Positions 40,801-50,693 are shown, counted from the stretch's first letter. The stretch is 63,756 bases of DNA from Gracilaria caudata (GCA_030374735.1 JASCIV010000046.1:1-63756), one strand, 5' to 3'. Notes: generated from the letters alone by a model not told the origin. Numbers and translations are program-made.

Positions 40801-41366
40801 CACGTACAGCCAACGGACGAGCAACGGCGAAGAAGGATGTGAGGGCGCGGGCAAAGCGAGGACATTCCCATTTGTACAGCGCGAATGTTCGATACAGACG
40901 GTTTGCAAACGGGCGACACACGAGAGAGTAACGAGCGCGCTTCGAGACGATGGTCACATGGTGTGTCAGGCGGTTCGGAGAGACGATGATGTGGCTGAGC
41001 ACATCACGCGAAACAAATGAGTCTCGAGCTTTCCGTCAATGCGCGGTGCATCGCTGTTGCGATGCGACGTGGTCCGGTGCCCGTATCTACCCTTGTCATG
41101 TTGTAGAGGCCCCGGCAGTAAGGTATCCGTCCGTCCACTCGCAAAATCGTCAGCGCAATGCATTCGATGCATGTTGCCCGCGTCCCTTTCCAATCCGGAT
41201 CTCAAATCTTTTTCGTACAGACCATTTTCGCACATTTCAAGCCTCTCTGCTGTTGATCCACGTCCCGCCCCACAGCCCCCAGCCCTTGGGTGTTTGATCC
41301 CTTTCCTGCTTTCGGCGAGACGGCAGCCTTCTTCTCCAATCCTTCCACTCACCCCTCGCACTCAGA
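40801..41366. promoter_or_regulatory. Divergent promoter region, ankyrin / RBR ligase
   Basis: These 566 bp separate the start of the long ankyrin gene (-) from the RBR ligase gene (+). C- and T-rich leader sequence precedes the RBR start. No other element is recognised. Confidence 0.4.
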
Positions 41367-42794
41367 ATGGCGGCGCCGGAAACCGACTATCTGTTAGCTC
41401 TTCGTATGCAACTACGTGAGAACGGCGCGGGCGACTTCGATGTCGCCGATATGCTCGGTCTCGACACTCACGCCCACACCTCGTACGAGACGCTTCGTAG
41501 TCAAGCCGTCGCCCAATCCCTCGAAGCCTCCAATCAACTCGTCGCCAGTGACTCCAAGTTCGCGCGTAATCTAGCAGCTAGCCAACACGGGTTGGACCTA
41601 GACAAGTGCATTGCGCAGCTTGAGCCGGACCAATGTGCGTCGCAGGACGAACGTACCGTAGAGTGTCAGATATGCTTCGATGAATTCCTACCACAGTTGG
41701 CGTTTGCTTCCAAAGATTGCAAACATCACTTTTGTTACCCTTGTTTTGTGCAATACTTACGACTTGTGATTGAGAGAGGACATCCATACCCAATCACCTG
41801 CCCCAGTTGCAGAACCGTCTGGGATAACCAAACATGTCTCACGGCTCTTTCCGGTACTGGAGATGATTACCATGCGTTGGAACGACTCATCATTAACAAA
41901 GACTATACTAAGAAGATTCGATACTGCGCCAATTCAAAGTGTGCTACGCCCTTCGACTGGATTGTTGACGATGCAGGAGGGCAGAACATCGCCCAAATTG
42001 CCAGAGTTCTTTGTCCGTTTTGTGACACTGAAACCTGTGCTATATGCCGTTGTGTCTGGCATGAGGATGAAACATGTGAAGAATACGCTATCAGACAAGA
42101 CTTAGAATCCCTCTCTGTCTTAACTCGTGCAAAAAAGTGGATGAGGTGCCCTGACTGTGGCCATCTTATTGAAAAGCGTGCTGGAGATTGTGCGTTTGTG
42201 CGTTGTACTTGTGGCTGTGGGTTTTGTCATTATTGCGGCATGGCGTATATGTCTCTGGAGCCCACCTCTGAGAACGTACATGGAATGCCTGGTTGTCGCT
42301 GTGCTTTGTTCCCGCCCGCCGATGTTGAACAACCCGCACCACCGCGGCAAGCTCAGGCACCGGAGCAAGCTCAAGCGCTGCAGCAAGCTCAGGCGGCGTG
42401 GCAAGCTCAGGCAGCGTGGCAAGCTCAGGCAGCGCAACAAGCTCAAGCAGCACAGCAAGCTCAGCAACCAGTTCCTGTGGTTCCAATGGTACCACTTTAT
42501 CCAGGCGTCATAGGTCCAAACGGTCATGTGAACGTAGAGAAATGTTTAGGGGAAGAAGGTCCACGTGAAATGGGTGGCCCACTGCCTGGTGCAATGTTGG
42601 ATTGTTTGGCAAATGCTGTGTGCCCGTATGAGGAATGCGGACTTAAATTCCAAAGTGTTCGCTCTTTAGAGCAACACTTGGCATTTGTGCAAAGGCATGA
42701 AGTCTACTTGTGCTGCGAACGCCCATTTTATCAATACGCGTCTCTTCGTAATCATCAAGTGAATAATCACGGCGTTCTTCATGGCGTGGTTTAG
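41367..42794 (+). CDS. RBR-type E3 ubiquitin ligase with C2H2-like end
   Basis: 475 residues. About 90-145 is RING1 ('ECQICFDEF', 'HHFCYPCF', 'CPSC'). About 180-235 is the in-between RING with paired Cys ('RYCANSKC', 'CPFCDTETCAICRCVWH'). About 255-290 is RING2 ('MRCPDCGHLIEKRAGDCAFV', then 'CTCGCGFCHYCG'). The Cys in 'AGDC' aligns with the catalytic Cys that forms the ubiquitin thioester, with one extra residue before it compared with the usual GGC. A Gln/Ala repeat (about 328-367) links to a C-terminal region with a C2H2-like finger ('CPYEECGLKFQSVRSLEQHL') and a second Cys/His cluster. The closest relatives are plant and protist ARI/RBR ligases. Substrate unknown. Confidence 0.9.
   Translation: MAAPETDYLLALRMQLRENGAGDFDVADMLGLDTHAHTSYETLRSQAVAQSLEASNQLVASDSKFARNLAASQHGLDLDKCIAQLEPDQCASQDERTVECQICFDEFLPQLAFASKDCKHHFCYPCFVQYLRLVIERGHPYPITCPSCRTVWDNQTCLTALSGTGDDYHALERLIINKDYTKKIRYCANSKCATPFDWIVDDAGGQNIAQIARVLCPFCDTETCAICRCVWHEDETCEEYAIRQDLESLSVLTRAKKWMRCPDCGHLIEKRAGDCAFVRCTCGCGFCHYCGMAYMSLEPTSENVHGMPGCRCALFPPADVEQPAPPRQAQAPEQAQALQQAQAAWQAQAAWQAQAAQQAQAAQQAQQPVPVVPMVPLYPGVIGPNGHVNVEKCLGEEGPREMGGPLPGAMLDCLANAVCPYEECGLKFQSVRSLEQHLAFVQRHEVYLCCERPFYQYASLRNHQVNNHGVLHGVV
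42348..42467 (+). repeat. 18-bp coding tandem repeat (QAQAxx)
   Basis: About six to seven copies of an 18-bp unit related to 'caagctcaggcagcgtgg' encode Gln-Ala-Gln-Ala plus two variable residues inside the RBR ligase gene. Repeat number is likely to vary between strains. Confidence 0.85.
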
Positions 42795-44672
42795 TCTACG
42801 CATTTTTCATACTTTTCAAAGCCGAATGATAGGAGAATCTCCTGAGTTCAGCAAAACGTTCTTGTGCCCCATTGTCACTCACGGAACGGGCAAATGCGGT
42901 ATTTGTCAATAAGTTTGCCACTAGATGCTTAGGAAGGCCTACTATAGGAGTCTAACCCACGGACCACTAGAAAGGAACTTGCTCAAGACCATTGGAGACG
43001 GAGTAGTTCCGAGCTAGAAAGAATTACGAACTGCTATAGTTCACTGATGGCAACATCCTAGCAGTGTCATCTTAGCGAAAGTTTGTCACCATTCCAGCCA
43101 CTTATTGATTGATTCAGAGGTGTCACCAACCACATGCTACGATTACAACGGTAAACTTTCGTTCAGAACCGGCCAAAGATTGGCGCCAGTATCGTTTGGA
43201 CTTTCCCTCCCCGCCATGATTCGCAAGGCAATGCATTCGGGCTCTCGATATCATCAGAAAGCTACATACAAGAATGATGATCTTGTGCGAGACGGCGTGT
43301 AGCATTCACAGATTGATACTCTGCCACGATGTTTCGGGCATTGAGACTGGACCCTCAGAGCTGAGTTGGTACAAAAGGTACAGCATCTACAGCTCGGGAT
43401 TAGGTCACCTGATTTTGCAGTGTCGTGCAACGATATCAGCACTGGACATCCATTACAACTCTTACAAAACCTAAACGAGCGCATGGCTGTGGCGGACATT
43501 TTCCTCTTCTTGGAAAGTGCATGGCACGTCCTGCAAAGCGTAAAGACTGCTAGCTACTACTTCACCCAGGGTAGAAGGTTGAGGGCTAGCCCTTCACCCA
43601 GAGCGAAAAGACGTATTCGTGAAAAGAATCTTGTTGTGGTCTAGTAGACCGTGTCTATTCGTGGCTAACGTACGAAGGGTATATCGGAGCGTTAGGCGCA
43701 GCACAAAAATCCGGCAGTGAGCTCGTGTCACAAGACATGCCCATGATGGACCACAAGAGCAACCCAAACACAAGACCTTGCCCCAGCTCACTGCTCATGC
43801 GAGCACCGATGTCACCATCGTTACAATGTCAGTGCATTCAGTCAACCCGAGCTGTGTTCTTCGGAGGCATGACATTGGGATTCTTCCGAGCGGAACATGA
43901 GATGAAGGTGTATGAAGTTCATACTATGATACACCATCTCATGAATACACGTATTCCCAATTGGAACCGTTTCGAATCACGTGCCGTATCGATGAGCATT
44001 AATGCCGCCACCCGAGGCTCGGCAACGCCGTTCCCGGTGTTTCAGAGACTCTGACGGAGTCAGTCTTCAGTTCAAGGACGACCCTTGCCATGCTGCTGCG
44101 AATGGACTATCTAATCGTACGGAAACGTAGTGTACATCTGAACTTGCTGGTTACTCAGGAAAGCAACGTCAACTGTCAAATATTTTGGACTGCACCTAAC
44201 ATGTCACCCGGAATTCCAAACATCAATCGAACTAGAGATCATGATGATAATCAGGTCTGCACAATTTCCGGCCGCCAGCAGGTGAAAACAGGTAAACTCG
44301 TAGTCATGTAATGAGATCCAACATTACCGCTCCCACTGCTTCCAGGAGCAGGTTTTCGCTCCTGAGACAAATTATCTGCAAAGCTGGGTATCGATAAGCT
44401 CCTGCTAGATTTCAGACATCACGAACAGCTATCCATGAAAAGGGACAAGGGGGTGCTCAAACACGTAGATGCTAGAAGATCTAGGCCTGGGTTGTGATTT
44501 AACACTCCTGCACTCCGAAATCTACATCCGCTTGCCACGCCACGGTCCGTATGAGCTGCAAGCAAAAGGGCAACGCCATCATTGTGGATCAACCCTTGAT
44601 GTCGCAATCAATCAACAACACGTCAAGCTTTCATCCTTGAAAACTGTGAGCATTACTTACGCGACAAGCACA
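42795..44672. other. Gene-poor region upstream of viperin
   Basis: Almost 1.9 kb without a supportable gene. Short frames on both strands have no domains. A perfect 7-bp hairpin, CAGGAGC/GCTCCTG with an 8-bp loop, lies at about 44344-44365, some 300 bp before the viperin start. The right end is the viperin promoter and leader; the frame itself is open from an earlier ATG at 44469. Confidence 0.4.
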
Positions 44673-45722
44673 ATGTTCCGCGACGGAGAAACATCGATAT
44701 TGCTTCCGCCTCTACCGTTTGTATCGCACCCCGCCTTCCATCGTCAGTCTTCTCGAATTCGCACTCAGTCTTTTTCCCCATGGATTTGTTCGACGTCCGG
44801 ATCGAAGTCTTCCAAGCATGAGATTGTTAGTAATAGTCTGCCCATTGATTCCTCTACAGTGCGTTCAGTGAACTACTTCATCTCCCGAGCGTGTAACTAC
44901 AGCTGCAAGTTCTGTTTCCACACCCAGAAAAACAGCACCGTTCTAAGTTTGGACAAGGCTCGGCTTGGCCTGCGGATGCTACGAAAGGCTGGAACAGAGA
45001 AGATTAACTTTGCAGGCGGAGAGCCGTTTCTGCAACACGAACTGTTGGGTGAACTGTGCAAGACGAGCCATGAGCTGGGGATGGCTGTTTCCATAATCAG
45101 CAATGGATCTCTCATCACTCAGAAGTGGATGCAGGAATACGGGTCTTATGTGGATATCTTAGGGGTGTCTGTAGATTCGTTTGACCCGAAGACAAACGCC
45201 GCAATTGGACGAGGCGGTGACGCCAACAACAAGCATGTTGAACGCATTCTACGAGTGAGGGACCAATGTGAGAAGCACAGCATCAAGTTCAAAATGAATA
45301 CGGTTGTTTGTAGTCTTAACTGGGAAGAAGACATGAACGCGCATGTGCGAAAGCTCGATCCCATGAGATGGAAAGTGTTCCAAGTTCTCATTCTCAAAGA
45401 CGAAAACTCAGGGCTTCCCGGAGAGCTTCGTGATGCCCGCCCCCTTGTTGTGTCGGGTCGTCAGTATCAGAGCTTTGTGTTTCGTCATTCAGATTTCAAA
45501 CAGTTAGTTGCGGAACCTAACAATGTGATGCAGAACTCTTACCTTCTATTGGACGAAGAACTCCGCTTCCTAGATTGCTCTAGTGGAGGAAAGGTTCCCA
45601 GTGCAAGCATTTTGGATGTTGGTGTATATGAAGCTATTGCACACAGTGGTTTTGATCAAAACATGTTTGACGAGCGAGGCGGAGTGTACGGGTGGAAGCG
45701 AGCAAGAGCTGAGCAAAACTAG
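44673..45722 (+). CDS. RSAD2: Viperin homologue, radical-SAM ddhNTP synthase
   Basis: 349 residues from the ATG at 44673 (417 if the in-frame ATG at 44469 is used). The radical-SAM cluster ligands are C74, C78 and C81 in 'CNYSCKFCFHTQ', the exact viperin spacing and context. 'EKINFAGGEPFL', 'SIISNGSLI', 'VDILGVSVDSFD' and 'AIGRGG' follow. 'FKMNTVV', 'RWKVFQ' and 'NSYLLLDEELRFLDC' match the regions that bind CTP in mammalian viperin, and the end has 'SILDVGVYEAI'. Viperin converts CTP (or other NTPs in prokaryotes) to 3'-deoxy-3',4'-didehydro-NTP, a viral polymerase chain terminator. Oddities: no N-terminal amphipathic helix is obvious; instead a Ser/Arg-rich presequence with 'LPFVSHPAF'. The terminal Trp of animal viperins is absent (ends 'RAEQN'). 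A CMPK2-type kinase lies 1.06 kb downstream on the same strand. Confidence 0.95.
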   Translation: MFRDGETSILLPPLPFVSHPAFHRQSSRIRTQSFSPWICSTSGSKSSKHEIVSNSLPIDSSTVRSVNYFISRACNYSCKFCFHTQKNSTVLSLDKARLGLRMLRKAGTEKINFAGGEPFLQHELLGELCKTSHELGMAVSIISNGSLITQKWMQEYGSYVDILGVSVDSFDPKTNAAIGRGGDANNKHVERILRVRDQCEKHSIKFKMNTVVCSLNWEEDMNAHVRKLDPMRWKVFQVLILKDENSGLPGELRDARPLVVSGRQYQSFVFRHSDFKQLVAEPNNVMQNSYLLLDEELRFLDCSSGGKVPSASILDVGVYEAIAHSGFDQNMFDERGGVYGWKRARAEQN

Positions 45723-46782
45723 AGCTCTGTTTCCCGTTATTTCTGCTACCAGGCATGCTTCGCCTACCATTGTAAACACGATACCACCGTACATATTGCA
45801 TCATCGCATGTAAGGATTGTTCCCAGCGAGAACCGCGACAAACGATATCCGTTTTCAGACTAAAGGGTTACCCATTTTGCCACATCGCAATGATGATCAT
45901 CTTGATGATCATCCCCCAAAGAACTGCCCTTTCAGGTATTAGGCGGTTTTTCTCTCTCAAGTTTGAAGGATATTCACCAGATGTAAGAATACGGTTGTAT
46001 CTCATTTCCCTGATTCATAGAAACCGCTACGTAAGCCCGTGGGGTACGATGGTGTAGGTAGAGGGATAGCGTTCGCTTATAATCTTTATTTCACTGCCAT
46101 CGAGATGCGTGAACTCCACGCCGTGAAGGGATTTAAGTCTGCCAAACTTGAAAATGGTTGGCAAAAAAGAACTCCACGCAAATCACGAACTTCCACTGCG
46201 GACAGTCCACATAGTTTGGAGGATGCGCAAAAAGCATCGAGAAAGCTACAGCATGCACCTAGCTAGTCCGTGCACAAGCGTATGAGCGAGTTCTATATCC
46301 CAGCAGGAAGGAAAGTGCCGTGGCTCTATGTTTCGATGCTACACTTGGCTGTCAGTTTCATGCTGTTTTGATTTTCGGCCTTCAGCGATTAGGTTCCACC
46401 CGGGATAAGAGTACTTCACAACTTGTTGTATTATACTCGCAATGAGATGTGTAGTTAGGTGATACTATTATCCTGTCGTCACCCGGCGAACCCTCTTGAC
46501 AATCACGGAGAAGCACAATCGGCGCTCTGTCCGGTCAATTTTGTGTCAAGAGAAATTCGGAAACGAGACCTTATAAGTGGGCGCATGGTTAGAAGAAGGA
46601 AAGTCGGAAAACGAGTCACCAACACCTTATCACCATATCCCCAAGCCTCGTTGTGATGCGATATCGCTTCTCAAGCACAGCTCCGTGAAACAGTTTGCAA
46701 TAGATCTGAGCTCTGCATCTTCAAAACAAAAGGAAGAACGATAAATCCATACCTTGGTTTGAAGTGCTAGGTGAGGCTTGAA
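45723..46782. other. Spacer between viperin and CMPK2-like kinase
   Basis: 1.06 kb with no supportable gene. Just after the viperin gene a doubled palindrome based on GATGATCATC lies near 45890-45915. The right end should hold the kinase promoter. No interferon-type element can be claimed. Confidence 0.4.
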
Positions 46783-48999
46783 ATGGAAACAAACGTTGAC
46801 GTTGAGACCCAGAACGTGAAGGGTTTATTCAGCGATTTCTTAGCAGCCGTAACCATTCTTAACAACAGCAAGAAGTTGAATCAACTTGACAAGCGACTTG
46901 AGAAGCAAGAGGGCAGTCTAGATGCTTTCTTCGATCTTCTCAACGTCGTCGGATACAATCTGTTTAAGAAGCCCACCAACCCACCCTTTGTTGTGGTAAT
47001 AGAAGGTCTTGATGGTACTGGAAAAACTACTCTTGTCAATTCCCTCGCAGAACAAGTATATGAGATAGAGGGACAGAAATTCAATGGACATGCAGTGGGA
47101 ACGCCGACTGCTTCCGTTGCTTCAATCCGAGATATTTTCGATAAATGTGGGGGTTTGGTATCCAGGGCGTTCTATATGGTGACCAACTACATCTTGCAAC
47201 ACGAAATGCGTGTCGAGTCTGAAAGAGACCCTTTTGCCATCTTTTTTGTTGATCGTTGGTATTCCTCAACGTGTGCCTACTCCATAGGATGGAAAAACAC
47301 TTCTGGCGGACCCGAGTCTGTTGATGGATTAGATTCTTCTCTTTTCGAATGGCCGAAGGACTTGGACGTTCCAAACCTAATGATTGTGCTCCAAGTTGAC
47401 GGTAAAATCAGGAAAGAGCGAATCCGCCGACGGGGAAAACTCTTGAACTACAATCCATGGGATGATCGTCTCACCAAGGATGATAATCTCGGAAAGCGTA
47501 TCGTGAGAGCGTGGGAACGAATCTCTGGCCCTCGAGAAGCCGTTCACCTATCTGCAAATTCTTCAAAGCAAGACGTTCTGAGAGAAAGTCGAGAGATTGT
47601 AAGGGAAAATATGCTCCGTCACTTTCTACCTGGACTGTACTTTCGGCAGAATCCTCTGGGATTGTTTCGATGGATTTCGTCATATCTTGGACAATGCCAC
47701 GAAAAGACTGGACTAAGAAGCGGGCACACGACGTGGAGTTTTCAAATCTGCGCAAACAATACAGAAAATAGGGAGGTAGCTTTGCAGAGCCACGAGATTC
47801 AGATGGTCGGTGAAGATAGTATTCTTTCATTCTCGAGCGACCTCTTCCAAGGCCAGCAAAAGTCTTGCAGAAACGCCATGGCCTCTGCTGCCTGGATTCA
47901 AGGAGAATATCCGAATGAGTACCGCTGGAGAGCAGACGGGGTAACGTGTATGGTTACAGAATCGGAGTGCAACCTAATGGGCATATCTCCGTGCCCGAGT
48001 GTAATGATTTATGCCCATACATCGATCTGCGAACGACAGGAGCACAATGACAAGTTTCAAGAGGAGAACGAAATGATACGCTCGTCACACCGTGAAGGCA
48101 TCTCGCAGCAAAACGCGCTGCACGAACTCAAGACCGGAAACTTTGTCTCGAGATTTGTCCCATTGCGAATGAAACTTACAATTGGAAGCCTCGATCGTCA
48201 TGAGGAACTGCGTTCGTACGAGTGGGTCCGCAAGCGCAGCGATTTGGAAAATGGATGGTCTGTCCCAGAACAAGGTATTCCCTTACCATTGTCACATGAT
48301 TTTCTCAACGGTAGGACTTTGCTACCCGTTACGCTCGCCTTTCTTGGCACGCATACTTCTGGCAAAAAAACGCTCGGAGAGCGTCTGGCAAACATTTATG
48401 AGTGGTCATTTCAACCTGAACTTGGCGACATTCTACGAGACAAGGACAAGATTGTTGCGGCTGGCCATAGAACTGGAGACGGTAAAGCAGAAAAAGATTC
48501 CTCAGGAAAGGAATGGGACGACAGAATTCACGAAGCGGAATGCGAACGGGACAGAGCGTCCACGTTTTCGCGAGTCGTGGAGACTTGGCATGTAGGCAAC
48601 ACTGCATGGGCTTTGTTTCGAAAATCGTTAGCCGTATCGGAACAGAACGCCGAAGAATTCATCGATAGAGCTAGGGAGGCGATTAAGTTCGAACTCAGCA
48701 AGTCTGTTGTCCTTCTCGTTCATTTGAGAATTGATGTGCAAACATCACTTCGCCGCCGACAGCTCGAAGAAAATTCCAAACGCATACCGATGAAAAGTGA
48801 ACATGAAGAATGTGCTGAGCTCCACGAGGCTTTGGACGTGAAAGGTGTTCAGCTTCTTTCAGAATTCCGAGGTCTGAGCATTCCTGTGCTTCAAATAGAC
48901 AACTGTGAAGATGGGGAGCAAGCGATAGACAAATCTGTGCAGCAGATAGTTCACTTTGTGAACTGCAACCTATGGCGTAAGGTGAGAGTGTTACCGTAG
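46783..48999 (+). CDS. CMPK2: CMPK2-like nucleotide kinase fused to a second P-loop domain
   Basis: 738 residues. Residues about 65-290 are a thymidylate-kinase-family domain: Walker A 'EGLDGTGKTT' (75-83), 'FYMVTNYILQHEM', the DR motif in 'FFVDRWYSSTCAY', 'EWPKDLDVPNLMIVLQV' and a lid with 'RIRRRG'. The order and wording follow vertebrate CMPK2, which phosphorylates (d)CMP/UMP and, for viperin, CDP to CTP. About 290-505 is an unassigned linker. About 512-738 starts with 'LAFLGTHTSGKKTLGERLA', a second Walker A, and looks like another ATPase or kinase domain of the NadR/AAA_28 kind. Vertebrate CMPK2 lacks this C-terminal extension. The frame opens at a GTG (46771); I use the ATG at 46783. No clear mitochondrial presequence. 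It is the likely substrate-supplying partner of the adjacent viperin. Confidence 0.9.
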   Translation: METNVDVETQNVKGLFSDFLAAVTILNNSKKLNQLDKRLEKQEGSLDAFFDLLNVVGYNLFKKPTNPPFVVVIEGLDGTGKTTLVNSLAEQVYEIEGQKFNGHAVGTPTASVASIRDIFDKCGGLVSRAFYMVTNYILQHEMRVESERDPFAIFFVDRWYSSTCAYSIGWKNTSGGPESVDGLDSSLFEWPKDLDVPNLMIVLQVDGKIRKERIRRRGKLLNYNPWDDRLTKDDNLGKRIVRAWERISGPREAVHLSANSSKQDVLRESREIVRENMLRHFLPGLYFRQNPLGLFRWISSYLGQCHEKTGLRSGHTTWSFQICANNTENREVALQSHEIQMVGEDSILSFSSDLFQGQQKSCRNAMASAAWIQGEYPNEYRWRADGVTCMVTESECNLMGISPCPSVMIYAHTSICERQEHNDKFQEENEMIRSSHREGISQQNALHELKTGNFVSRFVPLRMKLTIGSLDRHEELRSYEWVRKRSDLENGWSVPEQGIPLPLSHDFLNGRTLLPVTLAFLGTHTSGKKTLGERLANIYEWSFQPELGDILRDKDKIVAAGHRTGDGKAEKDSSGKEWDDRIHEAECERDRASTFSRVVETWHVGNTAWALFRKSLAVSEQNAEEFIDRAREAIKFELSKSVVLLVHLRIDVQTSLRRRQLEENSKRIPMKSEHEECAELHEALDVKGVQLLSEFRGLSIPVLQIDNCEDGEQAIDKSVQQIVHFVNCNLWRKVRVLP

Positions 49000-49022
49000 G
49001 AATTAATGCTGTCGAAGCTGGC

Positions 49023-49047
49023 CCTCTCAAGGCCGACTAGTTGAGAG
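49023..49047. repeat. Hairpin just after the kinase gene
   Basis: The arms CTCTCAA and TTGAGAG are perfectly complementary around a 10-11-bp loop, starting 24 bp after the kinase stop codon. It may shape the 3' end of the transcript. Confidence 0.6.
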
Positions 49048-49061
49048 AAGAGGTGAGCTTG

Positions 49062-49097
49062 AATGATATATTTCTTCCATGGGAAGAAAATATCATT
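49062..49097. repeat. Long near-perfect palindrome
   Basis: A 36-bp sequence from AATGATAT to ATATCATT, centred on CCATGG, reads almost the same on both strands, with single-base slips around the T- and A-rich flanks of the centre. It follows the smaller hairpin by 15 bp. Together they could mark the mRNA end or be a small transposon relic. Confidence 0.75.
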
Positions 49098-49240
49098 ACC
49101 CAGCGAGTTGACTCGTGGGCATGTTCAGCGTCTGAACTTCAGACGTGTACGTCCGACAAGAGAACACTACTAGTATAATAGTGACCATTAAATTTGTTCT
49201 AGTTCTCTCCATCTCAGCAAGGTATACCATGATAAAGGGC

Positions 49241-49343
49241 ACGTGCATCTCGCCTTCACGTGTTGTGCTTGTCTCCGATCCAAGTCGTGATCGGAGAGAA
49301 ATGAGAACGCAGACGGAACTGCAACGGAAGCCAAGGACTTGGA
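49241..49343 (+). mobile_element. Decayed retroelement C-terminal module, copy A
   Basis: About 100 bp with roughly 75-80% similarity by eye to copy B. Key shared strings are 'tgcatctcgccttc', 'tgtctccgatcca', 'gaaatgagaacg' and 'agacgga'. In one frame it reads like the end of the retroelement protein in copies B and C, but stops interrupt it. Confidence 0.65.
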
Positions 49344-50072
49344 AAAAAAAACCCATGATAAAGAAGTGCTCACGAGATTTTGCAACTCCAAGCTGACCAA
49401 AAGTCCGAACCTACTGGAAGGAAACGTATGCAGTAAAAAGAAAGAGCCTCATATGTCACCTACAGTTGTATCAGGATGGAATGAAAGAATGAACGCAGTT
49501 TTGTTTATGATATGCAGGAGGGGCTCTCAGTCTAGACCGCGGATTCCTGTGACAGGAGTCCCCGACTAGCTCCTATGTTAAATACCACAGGACTCCTGCG
49601 ATCGGAGCAGGACTCGTGAGGTAGACGCCGCGCCGTCGCTGTAAGCCAAAGCACTACTCTTTCAAGAGGTGGGTGCAAAGCACGCATTTCGCGGTAAGAG
49701 CGCCCATCTTCGCAGAAAAGCTCTTGTGGAGGGAACTGGCGCCATCGAAGCCGTGGAAACGCATAGGAAAGAGCTCAACTCTGTTTGAGCTTTCGCTGCA
49801 GCTCTTGCTGCTGTTACGTCTTCATCGATCAGCGGCCATATCGTTTCCAGCGACTTGATGCAAAAGCGTTGCGGATGGTTTCTCCTCTCTGCTTGAAATA
49901 GATCAAATTGAAAGTGTACCAAGGGTACTTACCCTTCGTACAAGCGTAAATCGTACTACAGTCATCCCTCATGCCCCTGTAGTGTAGCCGCGGGAAAAAA
50001 CGGTGCCGAATAAAAGCCACCACCATCATCATCATCATGGTGATCTCTCTCTCTTTCATAGGCACCCCTAGC

Positions 50073-50462
50073 TTAATTAGAAGTACGTGTAGAGCGCTTC
50101 TCCTGATTGGAACGCTCTCTCACTAAAAAGGCCAGCACGTGTTCCGGCCACTTTCTAACAATATGAGCAACAAGTAGACCTTGACGATCACGAAGAGGTG
50201 GGAGGCTGAGTCGTCTTGCATGTGTCCTTTTTGGGCACCTTAAGACATAGTGCTCGACGTCATTCAACACGCCCACGCGGCAATTACAAAACAACTTTCT
50301 GCCGAACAGATGCGTGCAAGTTTTTAGTATGGCCAACATACAACTGTGAAAGAGTACGAGTGCTTCTCTTTGGGCTCGTGCATCTCGCCTTCCCGTGGTG
50401 TGCCTGTCTCCGATCCACTTTCCCGTGGTCGGAGCGAAATGAGAACGTAGACGGATCTCCAA
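50073..50462 (-). mobile_element. Non-LTR retrotransposon fragment with Cys/His knuckle
   Basis: The minus strand encodes 'LFCNCRVGVLNDVEHYVLRC' followed by 'PKRTHARRLSLPPLRD', the C-x-x-C...H...C layout found at the end of many LINE-type second ORFs after the reverse transcriptase or RNase H domain. No reverse transcriptase is present. The same positions on the opposite strand overlap copy B of the module, so the piece is an inverted or nested arrangement. Confidence 0.65.
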
Positions 50463-50478
50463 CGGAGGCCAAGAACTA
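50376..50478 (+). mobile_element. Decayed retroelement C-terminal module, copy B
   Basis: This is the plus-orientation match of copies A and C. In frame it reads 'VHLAFPWCACLRSTF', then 'SERNENVDGSPTEAKN' and a stop. Copy C reads 'RLHVVCLSSLALGKRNGSAV' then 'ESPTEAR' on the opposite strand. Confidence 0.65.
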
Positions 50479-50693
50479 GTTTTGGCCTTCCTGCGGAGAG
50501 AGAACTTTGTTTAAAGTTCTACTACGTGTACGCTTAGTAATTAGAGGCTGTTGTCCAAAACAAAGAAGAAAGAAGAGTGCTTCTCTTTGCGACAAAATGT
50601 GCTGCTTCTCTTTATGAGCACATAAGCGCCTAATTACAACTTCCTGCGAAGCATCTATGGCGTCTTCGTTGAAAAAACGCTCTCTCTAAACCC

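Noticed and set aside
46671..46720. Possible U2 snRNA start (ATCGCTTCTC)
   Set aside because: Only the first ten bases match; the branch-site-recognition region and Sm site are absent.
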